NCBI GenBank assembly: GCA_025361145.1
Contig: JANYAV010000013.1
Location: 1-41,016 of the forward strand
DNA: 41,016 bases
Direction: 5' to 3'
From: Dehalococcoidia bacterium
GTDB taxonomy: Bacteria > Chloroflexota > Dehalococcoidia > Dehalococcoidales > UBA3254
The notes beneath the pieces were generated by a model, which saw only the letters and a program-made list of their open reading frames with translations, was not told where the DNA came from and made no database searches. Both the position numbers and the translations under genes were made by a program. Positions 32,241 through 40,799 of this stretch are shown here, piece by piece; position 1 is the first letter of the stretch, and each line of letters starts with the position of its first letter.

Positions 32241-34250
32241 CTAGCGTGCCGTTATTTTAAAAGTATCTCCTGGTTTTCCGGCCAGCTCCACATAGCTGCC
32301 TTTACTAACTAACACCTCGCCTGTATCTATGACGCTATCGTATACAGAGGATAATGCCGGTGAGTAAATTCTAACTCGGCTTTGGGCGGGTTTCTGAAAA
32401 CTCAGGATCAGGTCTTCTTTGGTAGTCAGCCATTCGTTATAGCCTTCACTGCCGAGAGTCATAGACTTGTCACCGCTCAGGAGCGGTTCTGCGGCTTCGG
32501 CTGGGCTCATCAGTTTATAAGAGAGCATGGCCCAGGTCTGTCCTTCTCTATCAATAAGAGTCAATTCTGTCTGGTCCCGCAAATAATTCGCCGCAAAACC
32601 GGCGTAGACCGATGATTTGACCTCCTTAATACCATCAAAATCGATATAGCCGGGTAACGCCGGAATTGTATGCGAAATCACAAACGGATTAAAGAGTGAC
32701 GTTGACCTGGACTCAAATGAACTTATGTTGCGGCGCAGCCAGATTTTTCCGTTGATATCTGTCATCAGGCTTATTGGCTTATCCGGTGGAGTAAGCCGTT
32801 GAGCCATAATATCGTCGCCGAACACGGATTTGGTGACGATGTAGTATTTGCCGTTGACATTGGCTAAACTTATTTTGTCGCTGTCGCTGGAGTAGAAAAA
32901 TCCGTCATGATAAATGGTTGGAGGCCGGGATACCTCCGACCCTTGATAGATTACAGATGATACGAGGATATTTTGGGTAAAGTCTAACCCTATTTTCGTT
33001 ACAAAGCCGCTGCCCGCATAATATCCTTCGTAAGCCGCATATTCTTGCGGAATGGGTTGGGACTCCGGCAGTTTCGTTACCATTGCCGTACTTGCTTTCA
33101 TTATGCCTTTTTCGACCAGCACCGACTCCATGATTTTGGAAGCCGTGGTAATAGCGGGAGGAGATGCACCCGCTTCAACTACGGCAACAGAGAGTTTCTG
33201 GTCCGGGGCCACCAGTATCTGGCCCGTATAACGGCCGGTGTTGCCTCCCTTGCCCAGTATCTGTACACCGTTCGCCTGGAAAGGCGCTAATTCGGTTATA
33301 TCCCAACCCAGACCGTACGGCCAACCAGGAAGGCCTGCTTGCTTCTCAGCCGAAGGCTGCGGCTTTCTCATTTGCAGTAGGGTTGAATTGCTAAGGACCT
33401 GTTTTCCATCCCCGGAGAACATATAGGCAAACCGGCACAGATCATCAGCTGTGGAAGCCATACCTCCGGCGCCTAAAATTGAAACCACCTCTGCCGGCTC
33501 TCGTTTTCCGGTATCCGGATCATAGTAGGCTGCTATAGGCTTGTCTTTCTGCTGGCCGATGCTGAGTCCCGTGTTATTGAGAGAAAGAGGCTTTAAGACA
33601 TTTGTCGCCAGAAAATCCATAAAGCTTTGTCCGGAGACACGCTCGATGATAATCTCTGCCAGGGTAAACCCATCGTTACAATAAGCTGCGGATTCTCCCG
33701 GAGCGTATTTCAAGTTTGACCGTGAAAGGACATCCAGCGTCTTCTGGTGATATTCGGTATCGAATTCAAATCCCATTCCATTGACCCAATTTGTTGTCGG
33801 CAGACCTGACGTATGGTTCAGCAGCATTCTTACTGTAATATCCTTATATCGGGGGTCCAGCATCGTGAATTCCGGCAGGTACGTGGTGACTGGATAATCG
33901 AGTTTGACCTTGCCGCCATCTACCAGCTTCATGATCCCAACCGTACAGAATTCCTTACTGATAGAGCCGATATTGAACAGGGTGTTGGCGTCAACCGGAA
34001 TGCTTTTTTCACGGTCTGCCATACCGAAACCTTCAGCATAGACAATTTGACCATTATCCAGAATCGCTACGGTGGCACTGCTGGCTTTCCCGGAGTTAAT
34101 ATCCTGCCAGATAGCACCACGTGCGATGGCAATTGCTTTTTGATAGTTAGTGGCTCCGGTAGCACCTGATTCACAGGCAGATAAAGTTATAGTGGAAAGA
34201 ACCATTACCAGGAAAAGAAAAAGACAAATTGGACTCTTTAGTTTTAGCAT
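32241..34250 (-). CDS. Lipoprotein serine hydrolase, beta-lactamase/DD-peptidase fold
   Basis: A 669-aa exported class C beta-lactamase-like hydrolase (esterase, D-aminopeptidase or DD-peptidase type). It has a lipobox L-S-A-C and then the catalytic domain: S-x-x-K in N-I-G-S-I-S-K, Y-x-N as Y-C-N, H-T-S-G, and a K-G-G-N-T-G motif in the third-box position. About 250 further residues form a beta-rich C-terminal extension of unknown role, whose end recurs in the pseudogene at 29719-29990. A TTG at 34274 extends the frame; the ATG at 34250 begins a normal signal peptide and has GAGGAG 12 nt upstream. Promoter, palindrome and a leader hairpin lie upstream. Confidence 0.88.
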   Translation of the reverse strand: MLKLKSPICLFLFLVMVLSTITLSACESGATGATNYQKAIAIARGAIWQDINSGKASSATVAILDNGQIVYAEGFGMADREKSIPVDANTLFNIGSISKEFCTVGIMKLVDGGKVKLDYPVTTYLPEFTMLDPRYKDITVRMLLNHTSGLPTTNWVNGMGFEFDTEYHQKTLDVLSRSNLKYAPGESAAYCNDGFTLAEIIIERVSGQSFMDFLATNVLKPLSLNNTGLSIGQQKDKPIAAYYDPDTGKREPAEVVSILGAGGMASTADDLCRFAYMFSGDGKQVLSNSTLLQMRKPQPSAEKQAGLPGWPYGLGWDITELAPFQANGVQILGKGGNTGRYTGQILVAPDQKLSVAVVEAGASPPAITTASKIMESVLVEKGIMKASTAMVTKLPESQPIPQEYAAYEGYYAGSGFVTKIGLDFTQNILVSSVIYQGSEVSRPPTIYHDGFFYSSDSDKISLANVNGKYYIVTKSVFGDDIMAQRLTPPDKPISLMTDINGKIWLRRNISSFESRSTSLFNPFVISHTIPALPGYIDFDGIKEVKSSVYAGFAANYLRDQTELTLIDREGQTWAMLSYKLMSPAEAAEPLLSGDKSMTLGSEGYNEWLTTKEDLILSFQKPAQSRVRIYSPALSSVYDSVIDTGEVLVSKGSYVELAGKPGDTFKITAR

Positions 34251-34314
34251 GGTTTTAGAATACTCCTCAGTCAAATATCAGGTCGATGTAAATATTCCAG
34301 GCCTGAAGATAAAA

Positions 34315-34342
34315 TTAATCGCTGGTGTGAACCAGCGATTAA
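34315..34342 (-). terminator. Terminator-like hairpin in the leader of the serine hydrolase gene
   Basis: TTAATCGCTGGT and its complement form a perfect 12-bp stem with a 4-nt loop. On the minus strand it is followed by TTTTATC. It sits between the candidate promoter (34465-34437) and the start codon (34250), so it could be an attenuator; alternatively it ends transcripts arriving from the SHOCT gene. Confidence 0.55.
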
Positions 34343-34436
34343 TAGCCTCGTATTAAGTTTTGGTTGGACACGCCGCGAAAATCAGGCCAAATAGATACGC
34401 AAACAATGCCATTCATCCCGAACTATCGTTAACCTA

Positions 34437-34465
34437 ATCCTACTAGATTATATTTTGCTTGTCAA
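34437..34465 (-). promoter_or_regulatory. Candidate promoter of the lipoprotein hydrolase operon
   Basis: Minus-strand TTGACA (34465-34460), 17-nt spacer, TAGGAT (34442-34437). The leader would be about 180 nt. Confidence 0.5.
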
Positions 34466-34467
34466 TA

Positions 34468-34492
34468 GTTATTACATATATCATGTAATAAC
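34468..34492. promoter_or_regulatory. Operator-like 25-bp palindrome upstream of the -35 box
   Basis: GTTATTACAT-ATATC-ATGTAATAAC is a perfect 10-bp inverted repeat with a 5-bp centre. It ends 3 bp from the minus-strand -35 box, the usual place for an activator or a dimeric repressor. No regulator gene is adjacent. Confidence 0.5.
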
Positions 34493-34573
34493 TCCTATAT
34501 ATTGCTTAGCTTCTTTTTTGAGAGAATTAAAGATAATTTCCAGATATTATTTCAGGCTGAAGGAAAGTTCAAA

Positions 34574-34645
34574 AGTTCTGTCTATTGAACACGGTAGCCC
34601 ACCATTTTAGCCTCAAAACAGTGGTAGTGTTCAATAGGGAGAACT
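34574..34645. repeat. 72-bp imperfect palindrome (long hairpin or MITE-like element)
   Basis: Outer arms AGTTCTGTCTATTGAACAC (34574-34592) and GTGTTCAATAGGGAGAACT (34627-34645) pair at 17 of 19 positions; the inner part also pairs partly (CCACCATTTT with AAAACAGTGG). No ORF is inside. The rest of the gap 34493-34894 has no recognisable gene or signal. Confidence 0.6.
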
Positions 34646-34894
34646 ACTTAACAATTATTCATAATAGATAGTACCGTCACCACTAACCTCTCCCACAGAA
34701 GTCCCACACAAAATAGAAATTCCGATTTCCAAATCCCAAACAAACCTAACTAGTTAGAAGACTTTCTTAAAAAGAGTTCTACTTTTTATACGAAGTGGTA
34801 AGCCAGCTTCAACCTTATTTTACAAAAGGTACAACTCATGAAGTTTTCATTCTATAAACAACAGAGCAAAGGTTATCCATTCAGAATAACCTCT

Positions 34895-35152
34895 TTAAAC
34901 CAGACCTTTCTTTTTTTCTTCAAATTCCTCTTTGCTGATTTCGCCACTTGCGTACCGCCTCTTCAGGATCTCCAAAGCCGAGTCGTTTGTGACATTGGAA
35001 TTCCCGCAGCAACCCCCTCCACCTGCCCAACCAGCTCTTCGGAACAGCATAACTACCCCCCAAATAATAAGTCCCAGAACGACAATCATTATTATTGGCA
35101 TAAACCACCATCCTCCAAATCCCCAGCCGCCATTAAACCAATTCCACATCAT
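34895..35152 (-). CDS. Small membrane protein with SHOCT domain
   Basis: An 85-aa protein: a Trp/Gly/Met-rich N-terminus (M-M-W-N-W-F then several G-W pairs), one membrane span (about 18-38), a Gly/Cys stretch (G-G-G-G-C-C-G) and a C-terminal SHOCT domain (E-I-L-K-R-R-Y-A-S-G-E-I-S-K-E-E-F). SHOCT is a short oligomerisation or tethering module. Good GGAGG site 7 nt before the ATG. It lies 97 nt after the copper-type sensor kinase on the same strand and often accompanies metal-resistance genes, so a role in metal stress is likely but unproven. Confidence 0.85.
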   Translation of the reverse strand: MMWNWFNGGWGFGGWWFMPIIMIVVLGLIIWGVVMLFRRAGWAGGGGCCGNSNVTNDSALEILKRRYASGEISKEEFEEKKKGLV

Positions 35153-35249
35153 ACTTTTGCCTCCATGAACCTACTTTTAATTGATTATTGTAATATATTT
35201 GAAACACCTGATAATTCAAGAGCCATGTCAATGGATGAAAAATGAGTAA

Positions 35250-36383
35250 CTAAACTGAAATTACAGCAGGAAGTGTAAATAGAAACTTGCTTCCTTTACT
35301 TTCCGCACTGGTCACCCACACCTTTCCGTTGTGAGCTTCTACCAGTTCCTTTACTACGGTAAGACCTATCCCTGACCCTCCAACCCGTTTTTCGTTTTTT
35401 TGTGCCCCCCTAAAATATCGATCGAAAATATGTGGAAGGTCTTCCTTTGAAATCCCCTGACCGGTATCGGCTACCGAAACCAGCAAATCTCCACCCCGGG
35501 TACCAGATGCGTTATCTTTTCCAACACTTACGCTAATTGAGTCTCCTTCTGAGGAATATCTTAACGCGTTGCTCAGGAGGTTACTTACTACTTGAGATAC
35601 CCTGTCCGGGTCTATCATGGCCAGGGGTAGTTTTGGTTCAACTTGAAGTGATAAGGAAATATGTTTCACTTCCGCTTCTGCTTTCGTTGCTAGAACAACC
35701 GATGATACCAATTCACCCAGATCGTTAGGTACTAGCAAAAGGTTCAATCTTCCAGCTTCAGCTTGTGCTAAAGTACGCAAATCATTTACCAGGCGGGAGA
35801 GAAGGAGCGATTCTTGATGCAATGAAGAAATCGTTTCTTTCGACTTGTCAACGACTCCATCCAGCATTCCCTCAAGATTGGCCTGTATTACTGAAAGAGG
35901 AGTGCTCATCTCGTGAGCCAGATCTCCCATCAGTTTCCGTCTGGACTCTTGGTTCTGGTCAAGTGACTCTACCATACAATTAAATGTGTTGGACAAGGTC
36001 CCAACTTCATCGGCAGAACCTGTTGGTACACGGCATGATAAATCTCCCTGTGCAACTTTTCCAACTGCCGAGCTCAACCTTCTTAAAGGGGCAGTGATCT
36101 GGCGGGAGAAAAAGATCGCGATCAAGACCGCTACAACTACAGCGATTCCTCCAGCTATCCATAACGATCTTCCTACCGAATCAAGATAGGCAGTTTCATT
36201 AACGCCCATCATGCCATTAACATTCCCACCCATCATTTGATTCATTCCCGCAACATGTTGCAGATATTGTCCAAAACCACTGGTGGTGGCGTTATGTATC
36301 AACCAGGCGGCCACAATAATACCGGCTGCGGCGGTTAAGACGGAGACTAAAGCCATCTTAAGCCATAACTTGTTAATGCTCAT
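35250..36383 (-). CDS. Sensor histidine kinase with Met-rich periplasmic loop (CusS/BaeS-like)
   Basis: A 377-aa membrane kinase: span 1 (about 10-30), a short extracytoplasmic loop (31-72), span 2 (about 73-93), HAMP, HisKA with His157 (D-L-A-H-E-M-S-T-P-L) and HATPase with N-box N-L-L-S-N-A-L-R-Y and G-box D-T-G-Q-G-I. The loop holds M-N-Q-M-M-G-G-N-V-N-G-M-M-G (47-60), five Met in 14 residues, and two His; this suggests Cu(I)/Ag(I) sensing. It overlaps the upstream regulator gene by 11 bp. It is flanked by a Met-rich exported protein and a CopB-type ATPase. Confidence 0.9.
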   Translation of the reverse strand: MSINKLWLKMALVSVLTAAAGIIVAAWLIHNATTSGFGQYLQHVAGMNQMMGGNVNGMMGVNETAYLDSVGRSLWIAGGIAVVVAVLIAIFFSRQITAPLRRLSSAVGKVAQGDLSCRVPTGSADEVGTLSNTFNCMVESLDQNQESRRKLMGDLAHEMSTPLSVIQANLEGMLDGVVDKSKETISSLHQESLLLSRLVNDLRTLAQAEAGRLNLLLVPNDLGELVSSVVLATKAEAEVKHISLSLQVEPKLPLAMIDPDRVSQVVSNLLSNALRYSSEGDSISVSVGKDNASGTRGGDLLVSVADTGQGISKEDLPHIFDRYFRGAQKNEKRVGGSGIGLTVVKELVEAHNGKVWVTSAESKGSKFLFTLPAVISV

Positions 36384-37071
36384 CTTCTTCCTTGACTAAT
36401 TTATAGCCTACACCACGGACTGTCTCGATATGACAACCACAAGGCTTTGGACTTGATTCCATCTTCTGTCGCAGGTTCTTGACATGGGTATCGATCGTTC
36501 GATCATATCCTTCGTAGGCAATCCCTTGCACTGCATCCAGTAATTGCATCCGGCTCAATACCCTTCCAGGGGTTTGAGACAAGGTAGCCAGCAACTTAAA
36601 TTCGGCGGTAGTAAGATCCAACCCTCCACCCTGACAAGACACTTCATAACGGGAGCTATCAATTACAAGATTGCCTATGGTTTTGGTCTCGGATGTACCT
36701 GACCCTTGGCTCTGGCGACGCAAGACAGCGCGCACTCTGGCAACAATCTCTCTACCGCTAAAGGGTTTGGTTACATAGTCGTCCGCCCCTATTTCCAGCC
36801 CGACAATTTTATCGACCTCTTCACCACGGCCAGTCAACATGATGATTGGGACGTTGGATTGTTTCCGGATATTGCGACAGACCTCCAATCCGTCCATATC
36901 GGGTAAATTCAGATCTAGGATTATGAGGTCGGGTTTATAGCTCGCCGCGCGTTCAATCGCCTGTTTGCCATTAGCCGCGCTGGATACCTGGAATTCTTCC
37001 CTTTCCAGGTACAACTTAAGCACTTCTATGATTTTGGGTTCGTCATCGACGATAAGGATTTTGGTTTGCAT
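36373..37071 (-). CDS. OmpR/PhoB-type response regulator
   Basis: A 232-aa regulator: receiver 1-120 with acidic Asp10, phospho-acceptor Asp53 and Lys102; C-terminal winged helix (about 130-228) ending in R-G-V-G-Y-K-L. A C-G-C pair near the wing (K-P-C-G-C-H) is unusual. AAGGA precedes the ATG by 8 nt. It is cotranscribed with the kinase and probably controls the divergent CopB/cytochrome operon and the Met-rich protein gene. Confidence 0.93.
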   Translation of the reverse strand: MQTKILIVDDEPKIIEVLKLYLEREEFQVSSAANGKQAIERAASYKPDLIILDLNLPDMDGLEVCRNIRKQSNVPIIMLTGRGEEVDKIVGLEIGADDYVTKPFSGREIVARVRAVLRRQSQGSGTSETKTIGNLVIDSSRYEVSCQGGGLDLTTAEFKLLATLSQTPGRVLSRMQLLDAVQGIAYEGYDRTIDTHVKNLRQKMESSPKPCGCHIETVRGVGYKLVKEEDEH

Positions 37072-37131
37072 ATTTTATTCCTTATCTTCATTGTATATCG
37101 CCACCTATTTTCTGGATTATTCTCTAGTTAA

Positions 37132-37162
37132 GAGTCCGGTGGAGAGCTTCCCCACCGGACTC
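37132..37162 (-). terminator. Hairpin after the Met-rich protein gene
   Basis: GAGTCCGGTGG and its complement form an 11-bp stem around a 9-nt loop, between the Met-rich gene (stop at 37194) and the regulator start. No T tract follows on the minus strand, so it may attenuate rather than stop transcription into the regulator gene. Confidence 0.55.
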
Positions 37163-37193
37163 GATCTTCGATCCATTTATCAGTATTTGGAAT

Positions 37194-37874
37194 TTACCAG
37201 CGGCCCATCATCCCGCCGAAACCTGCGCGTGGTGTAGAAGTTGAGCCAGGACTCTGCGGAGTTTGAGTAGCTCCGGGTTGTACCTGGGGATTTCCCCAAC
37301 CACCCATCAGCCCGCCGCCATAATTATTCATCATATTGCCACCATAATCGTCCATCATATCCTGCATAAAACCCCAGCCATTTTCATCAGCAGAATTGAG
37401 TGGGCTGGTAACCAAAGTCTGCAATCTTTCGCTCATTTGCTGGGTCATGCTATTGATCTGGTCCTGGGTTAAGTAATCATACTTAAGCATGAAACTCATA
37501 TGGTCAGTGAAGGGAGCCATAATGATCTGAATTAATTGATCCTGACTGACACTTTTCGCGGTAGCAATATCTGACAGCGTTTTACCTGAATTTAACTGGG
37601 CCCTCAAATCGGCTACCGTGGTTCCCAACAAATTGGCCACTTGAGAAGTTACCAGGACCTGCCCGGCTCCCAGACCCATCATTCCACCCAATCCGCCACA
37701 ATAAGCCACCGTTGTTCGGGTATTCGAATCCGTCGGTGCCGTTGAGGCATAATTTGAAATTGGTTTGTAAGACGCGCTCGGCTCCACGCTCTTGGCATAG
37801 ACAACTCCCGCTCCGGTACCGATAGTTAGTACCGCAGCCATTATCGGGATGGCGAACATTGACTTCTTATTCAT
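37194..37874 (-). CDS. Exported Met/Gly-rich protein of unknown function
   Basis: A 226-aa secreted protein: Sec signal peptide (1-27, cleavage near V-Y-A-K). The middle (about 80-165) is a helical domain with V-A-N-L-L-G-T-T-V-A-D-L and L-S-D-I-A-T-A-K, a repeat-like module seen in exported proteins of anaerobes. The C-terminal third is Met-, Gly- and Asn-rich (M-Q-D-M-M, N-M-M-N-N-Y-G-G-G-L-M-G-G) and ends G-G-M-M-G-R-W; another G-G-M-M-G lies near 63. The Met clusters suggest Cu(I) or Ag(I) binding outside the cell. It is divergent from the CopB gene and leads the leftward regulatory genes. AAGGAG lies 11 nt before the ATG. No homologous family with known function was recognised. Confidence 0.82.
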   Translation of the reverse strand: MNKKSMFAIPIMAAVLTIGTGAGVVYAKSVEPSASYKPISNYASTAPTDSNTRTTVAYCGGLGGMMGLGAGQVLVTSQVANLLGTTVADLRAQLNSGKTLSDIATAKSVSQDQLIQIIMAPFTDHMSFMLKYDYLTQDQINSMTQQMSERLQTLVTSPLNSADENGWGFMQDMMDDYGGNMMNNYGGGLMGGWGNPQVQPGATQTPQSPGSTSTPRAGFGGMMGRW

Positions 37875-38085
37875 TTGAATTCACACTCCTTAATTTCTTG
37901 TGATACTTAGATTATGAGGGGTAAATGTGGAGGCAGTATGAAGATGGTGTGAACGTTTCCGGAAGATTTAAACGAATTGGCTGACACCTCAAGGACTATA
38001 ATGTACTTGGGAAGAGGAACTTGAAAGAATAAACCGGTTTTATACCGATAAGTCTCTGATTGGTTAGTAACTCCAAGGCCGTCTA

Positions 38086-40188
38086 ATGAAAAATATGAAA
38101 CATGAAATGGATCATAGTCACCTCGGACATTCTAACGATACAGAAAAACCGTTAGAGATTTCCGAACATCAACATTTAGCTGTAGCACCGGGGGATCATG
38201 CTCAGCATACTTTGAGAGCAGTTTCCACACAAAATCACAACCATCATGCCATGATGATTGCCGACTTCCGTCGGCGCTTCTGGGTATCCTTGATGCTCAC
38301 CATTCCGATCTTGGCTCTGTCACCAGTAATCCAACAGTTCCTGAGACTTGAAGGCAAGATCAATTTCTTTGGCGATTCATATCTATTATTCGTGCTTTCT
38401 TCAGTTGTCTACTTCTACGGGGGTTGGCCTTTCCTTAAAGGAATTATTAGCGAACTGAAATCGAAAGCACCGGCTATGATGACGCTCATAGCCTTGGCTA
38501 TTACTACGGCATATGTCTACAGCAGTGCTGTGATATTTGGCCTTAGCGGAGAGGTTTTTTTCTGGGAATTGGCTACACTGATCGATGTAATGCTGCTAGG
38601 CCACTGGTTGGAGATGCGTTCTATAGCCGCCGCTTCCTCCGCTCTTGAAGAACTAGCTAGACTCATGCCTTCCGAAGCGCATAAAGTCATGCCCGACGGT
38701 GGGATGAAAGATGTACCTCTAGAGGAACTGATGCCAGGTGACAGAGTCCTAGTAAAACCCGGAGAGAAAGTCCCTGCCGATGGTGTGGTCATCGATGGTG
38801 AAACTTCAGTGAACGAAGCTATGCTGACCGGAGAGTCTGTGCCAGTCCTAAAACGGGTTGAAGCCAAAGTAATCGGCGGATCGGTCAACGGAGAAGGAGC
38901 AATTACTGTAGAAGTAAAACGGACGGGTACCGATTCCTATCTAGCCCAGGTAACCGAACTTGTCAGAATCGCTCAAGAAAGTAAATCGAGGACACAGACC
39001 CTGGCTGACCGAGCGGCATTGGTGTTAACTATCGTTGCCCTAGTCGTTGGAATAACAACACTCTTCATTTGGATAGGTCCGTTGGGACAGGATTTTGTCT
39101 TTGGACTGGCGAGGATGGTTACGGTAATGGTCATCGCCTGCCCGCATGCTCTGGGCTTGGCTATCCCTCTCGTTGTTGCCGTGTCTACTTCGTTATCCGC
39201 GAAAAGTGGGTTGCTCATAAAAAATCGGGATGGTTTTGAACAGGCAAGAAATGTCCAGGCGATACTCTTTGATAAGACGGGCACACTTACCCAAGGCAAG
39301 TTTGGAATTACGGACATGATTACCTTGAACGGCAAGATCAGCCAGGAGGAGATGCTCAAATATGCTGCTTCAGTAGAAGCCAATTCAGAGCATCCCATTG
39401 CCAAAGGCATTGTCACCTCTGCCAACGGAACCTTGCCGGTCGAAGGATTTAAGGCAATTCCGGGTAAAGGGGCGCAGGGCAAAGTCAACGGGAAAGAAAT
39501 AATGGCGGTAAGCCCGGGTTATTTGAAGGAAAAGAATATCGTAGTCAACGATGGTCGGATTGAGCAACTCGCTTTGCAGGGTAAGACAGTGATTTTTGTT
39601 TTGATAGATGGTGAGTTAATCGGAGCTATTGCTCTAGCTGATATTATTCGGCAGGAGTCGAAGCAGGCCATATCACAGCTAAAGGAAATGGGAATCCGAT
39701 GCATGATGATTACGGGGGACAACCGCCAAGTTGCTAAATGGGTAGCGGATGAAATAGGATTGGATGAATACTTTGCTGAAGTACTTCCCGAAAAAAAGGC
39801 TGAAAAGGTTAAAGAGGTGCAATCCAGAGGATTAAAGGTAGCTATGACTGGCGATGGTGTCAATGATGCTCCGGCATTAGCCCAAGCTAACGTAGGAATT
39901 GCCATTGGTGCAGGCACCGACGTAGCAGTGGCCACGGCAGATGTTGTCCTCGTGCGTAGTAACCCGCTTGATGTGGTCTCCATACTTAAGCTTTCGAGGG
40001 CTACTTATAGAAAAATGATGCAGAATTTGGCGTGGGCCACCGGTTATAACGTTGTAGCTATCCCATTGGCTGCCGGAGTCGCTTACAGCGCCGGAATTTT
40101 ACTTGATCCTGCCTTGGGAGCAGCGCTAATGGCCGTCAGCACTATTATCGTGGCTATTAATGCTAGCTTTTTAAGAATAAATAAATAG
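38086..40188 (+). CDS. copB: CopB-type heavy-metal P1B ATPase (copper/silver export)
   Basis: A 700-aa pump. The first 57 residues are a soluble His/Met-rich tail (H-S-H-L-G-H, H-Q-H, H-N-H-H), which replaces the usual CxxC domains. Core motifs: T-G-E (248-250), the membrane metal motif C352-P353-H354 (CPH, the CopB/P1B-3 hallmark), D396-K-T-G-T, H436-P437 and G-D-G-V-N-D-A-P (590-597); the last helices have Y-N and M-A-V-S-T. CPH pumps usually export Cu and Ag. A TATAAT lies at 37997-38002, 84 nt before the ATG. It forms a probable operon with the cytochrome gene 41 nt later. Symbol assigned by type. Confidence 0.92.
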   Translation: MKNMKHEMDHSHLGHSNDTEKPLEISEHQHLAVAPGDHAQHTLRAVSTQNHNHHAMMIADFRRRFWVSLMLTIPILALSPVIQQFLRLEGKINFFGDSYLLFVLSSVVYFYGGWPFLKGIISELKSKAPAMMTLIALAITTAYVYSSAVIFGLSGEVFFWELATLIDVMLLGHWLEMRSIAAASSALEELARLMPSEAHKVMPDGGMKDVPLEELMPGDRVLVKPGEKVPADGVVIDGETSVNEAMLTGESVPVLKRVEAKVIGGSVNGEGAITVEVKRTGTDSYLAQVTELVRIAQESKSRTQTLADRAALVLTIVALVVGITTLFIWIGPLGQDFVFGLARMVTVMVIACPHALGLAIPLVVAVSTSLSAKSGLLIKNRDGFEQARNVQAILFDKTGTLTQGKFGITDMITLNGKISQEEMLKYAASVEANSEHPIAKGIVTSANGTLPVEGFKAIPGKGAQGKVNGKEIMAVSPGYLKEKNIVVNDGRIEQLALQGKTVIFVLIDGELIGAIALADIIRQESKQAISQLKEMGIRCMMITGDNRQVAKWVADEIGLDEYFAEVLPEKKAEKVKEVQSRGLKVAMTGDGVNDAPALAQANVGIAIGAGTDVAVATADVVLVRSNPLDVVSILKLSRATYRKMMQNLAWATGYNVVAIPLAAGVAYSAGILLDPALGAALMAVSTIIVAINASFLRINK

Positions 40189-40229
40189 AGCATCCGTTAG
40201 TATTAGTTTAGTATTAAAGGAAGTAAATT

Positions 40230-40679
40230 ATGCTCGGAAAGATTCTGTCCTTTTCAAGTCTATTAACCTTACTGTTATCTGCAATTACTCTTTTTTTGCT
40301 ATTGTCAGGTTGTGGACAGTCCTTTAGTTCCAACGGACAGAAGATCTATTTCACAGCGGAAAGTACTTCTGGACAACCCATTACTTACTCAGGAGGGCCG
40401 CGTACGATGATGCAAAACCGACTAGCATGCGTCAATTGCCACGGTTCTCAAGGTAAGGGTGGTACAGTAAACATGATGATGCAGAGTTTCGATGTTCCAA
40501 ATATCACCTGGCCGGAATTGACTTCAGATGACCCACCTTTTACCGAGCAAACATTAAAACTGGCGATTACTCAGGGCATTGATCCAGCCGGGGGTACTCT
40601 TAAATATCCCATGCCCCACTGGCAGATGTCAGAGTCAGATTTAAACGATCTGGTAGATTTTATAAAGACCCTTAAATAA
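40230..40679 (+). CDS. Lipoprotein c-type cytochrome, monohaem
   Basis: A 149-aa exported haem protein. Signal peptide with lipobox L-L-S-G-C28, then a single haem site C67-V-N-C70-H71 in a class I cytochrome c fold; the distal Met ligand is probably M133 (P-H-W-Q-M) or M128. Additional Met runs (T-M-M-Q, N-M-M-M-Q) recall the Met-rich copper proteins next door. AAAGGAAG lies before the ATG. Placed after CopB, it may carry electrons to or from a copper-handling step. Cytochrome c synthesis genes are not in the window. Confidence 0.85.
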   Translation: MLGKILSFSSLLTLLLSAITLFLLLSGCGQSFSSNGQKIYFTAESTSGQPITYSGGPRTMMQNRLACVNCHGSQGKGGTVNMMMQSFDVPNITWPELTSDDPPFTEQTLKLAITQGIDPAGGTLKYPMPHWQMSESDLNDLVDFIKTLK

Positions 40680-40799
40680 AAGTGGTTACCCGTGATCAGG
40701 CCAAGTAACCTCTTAGGATAAATAAAAGAATTTGAATGCCTCTAAATCAGGGTTTTCTATTTCATAAAACTCATCCAAAAGTGATTATGCTCGTTCCCT

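Noticed and set aside
34838-35245. 135-aa ORF antisense to the SHOCT gene
   Set aside because: The SHOCT frame has a good ribosome site and a recognisable domain; the antisense frame is low-complexity Pro/Ser/Thr.
38973-39488. 171-aa and other long antisense ORFs inside the CopB gene
   Set aside because: They mirror the conserved ATPase frame and have no independent start signals.
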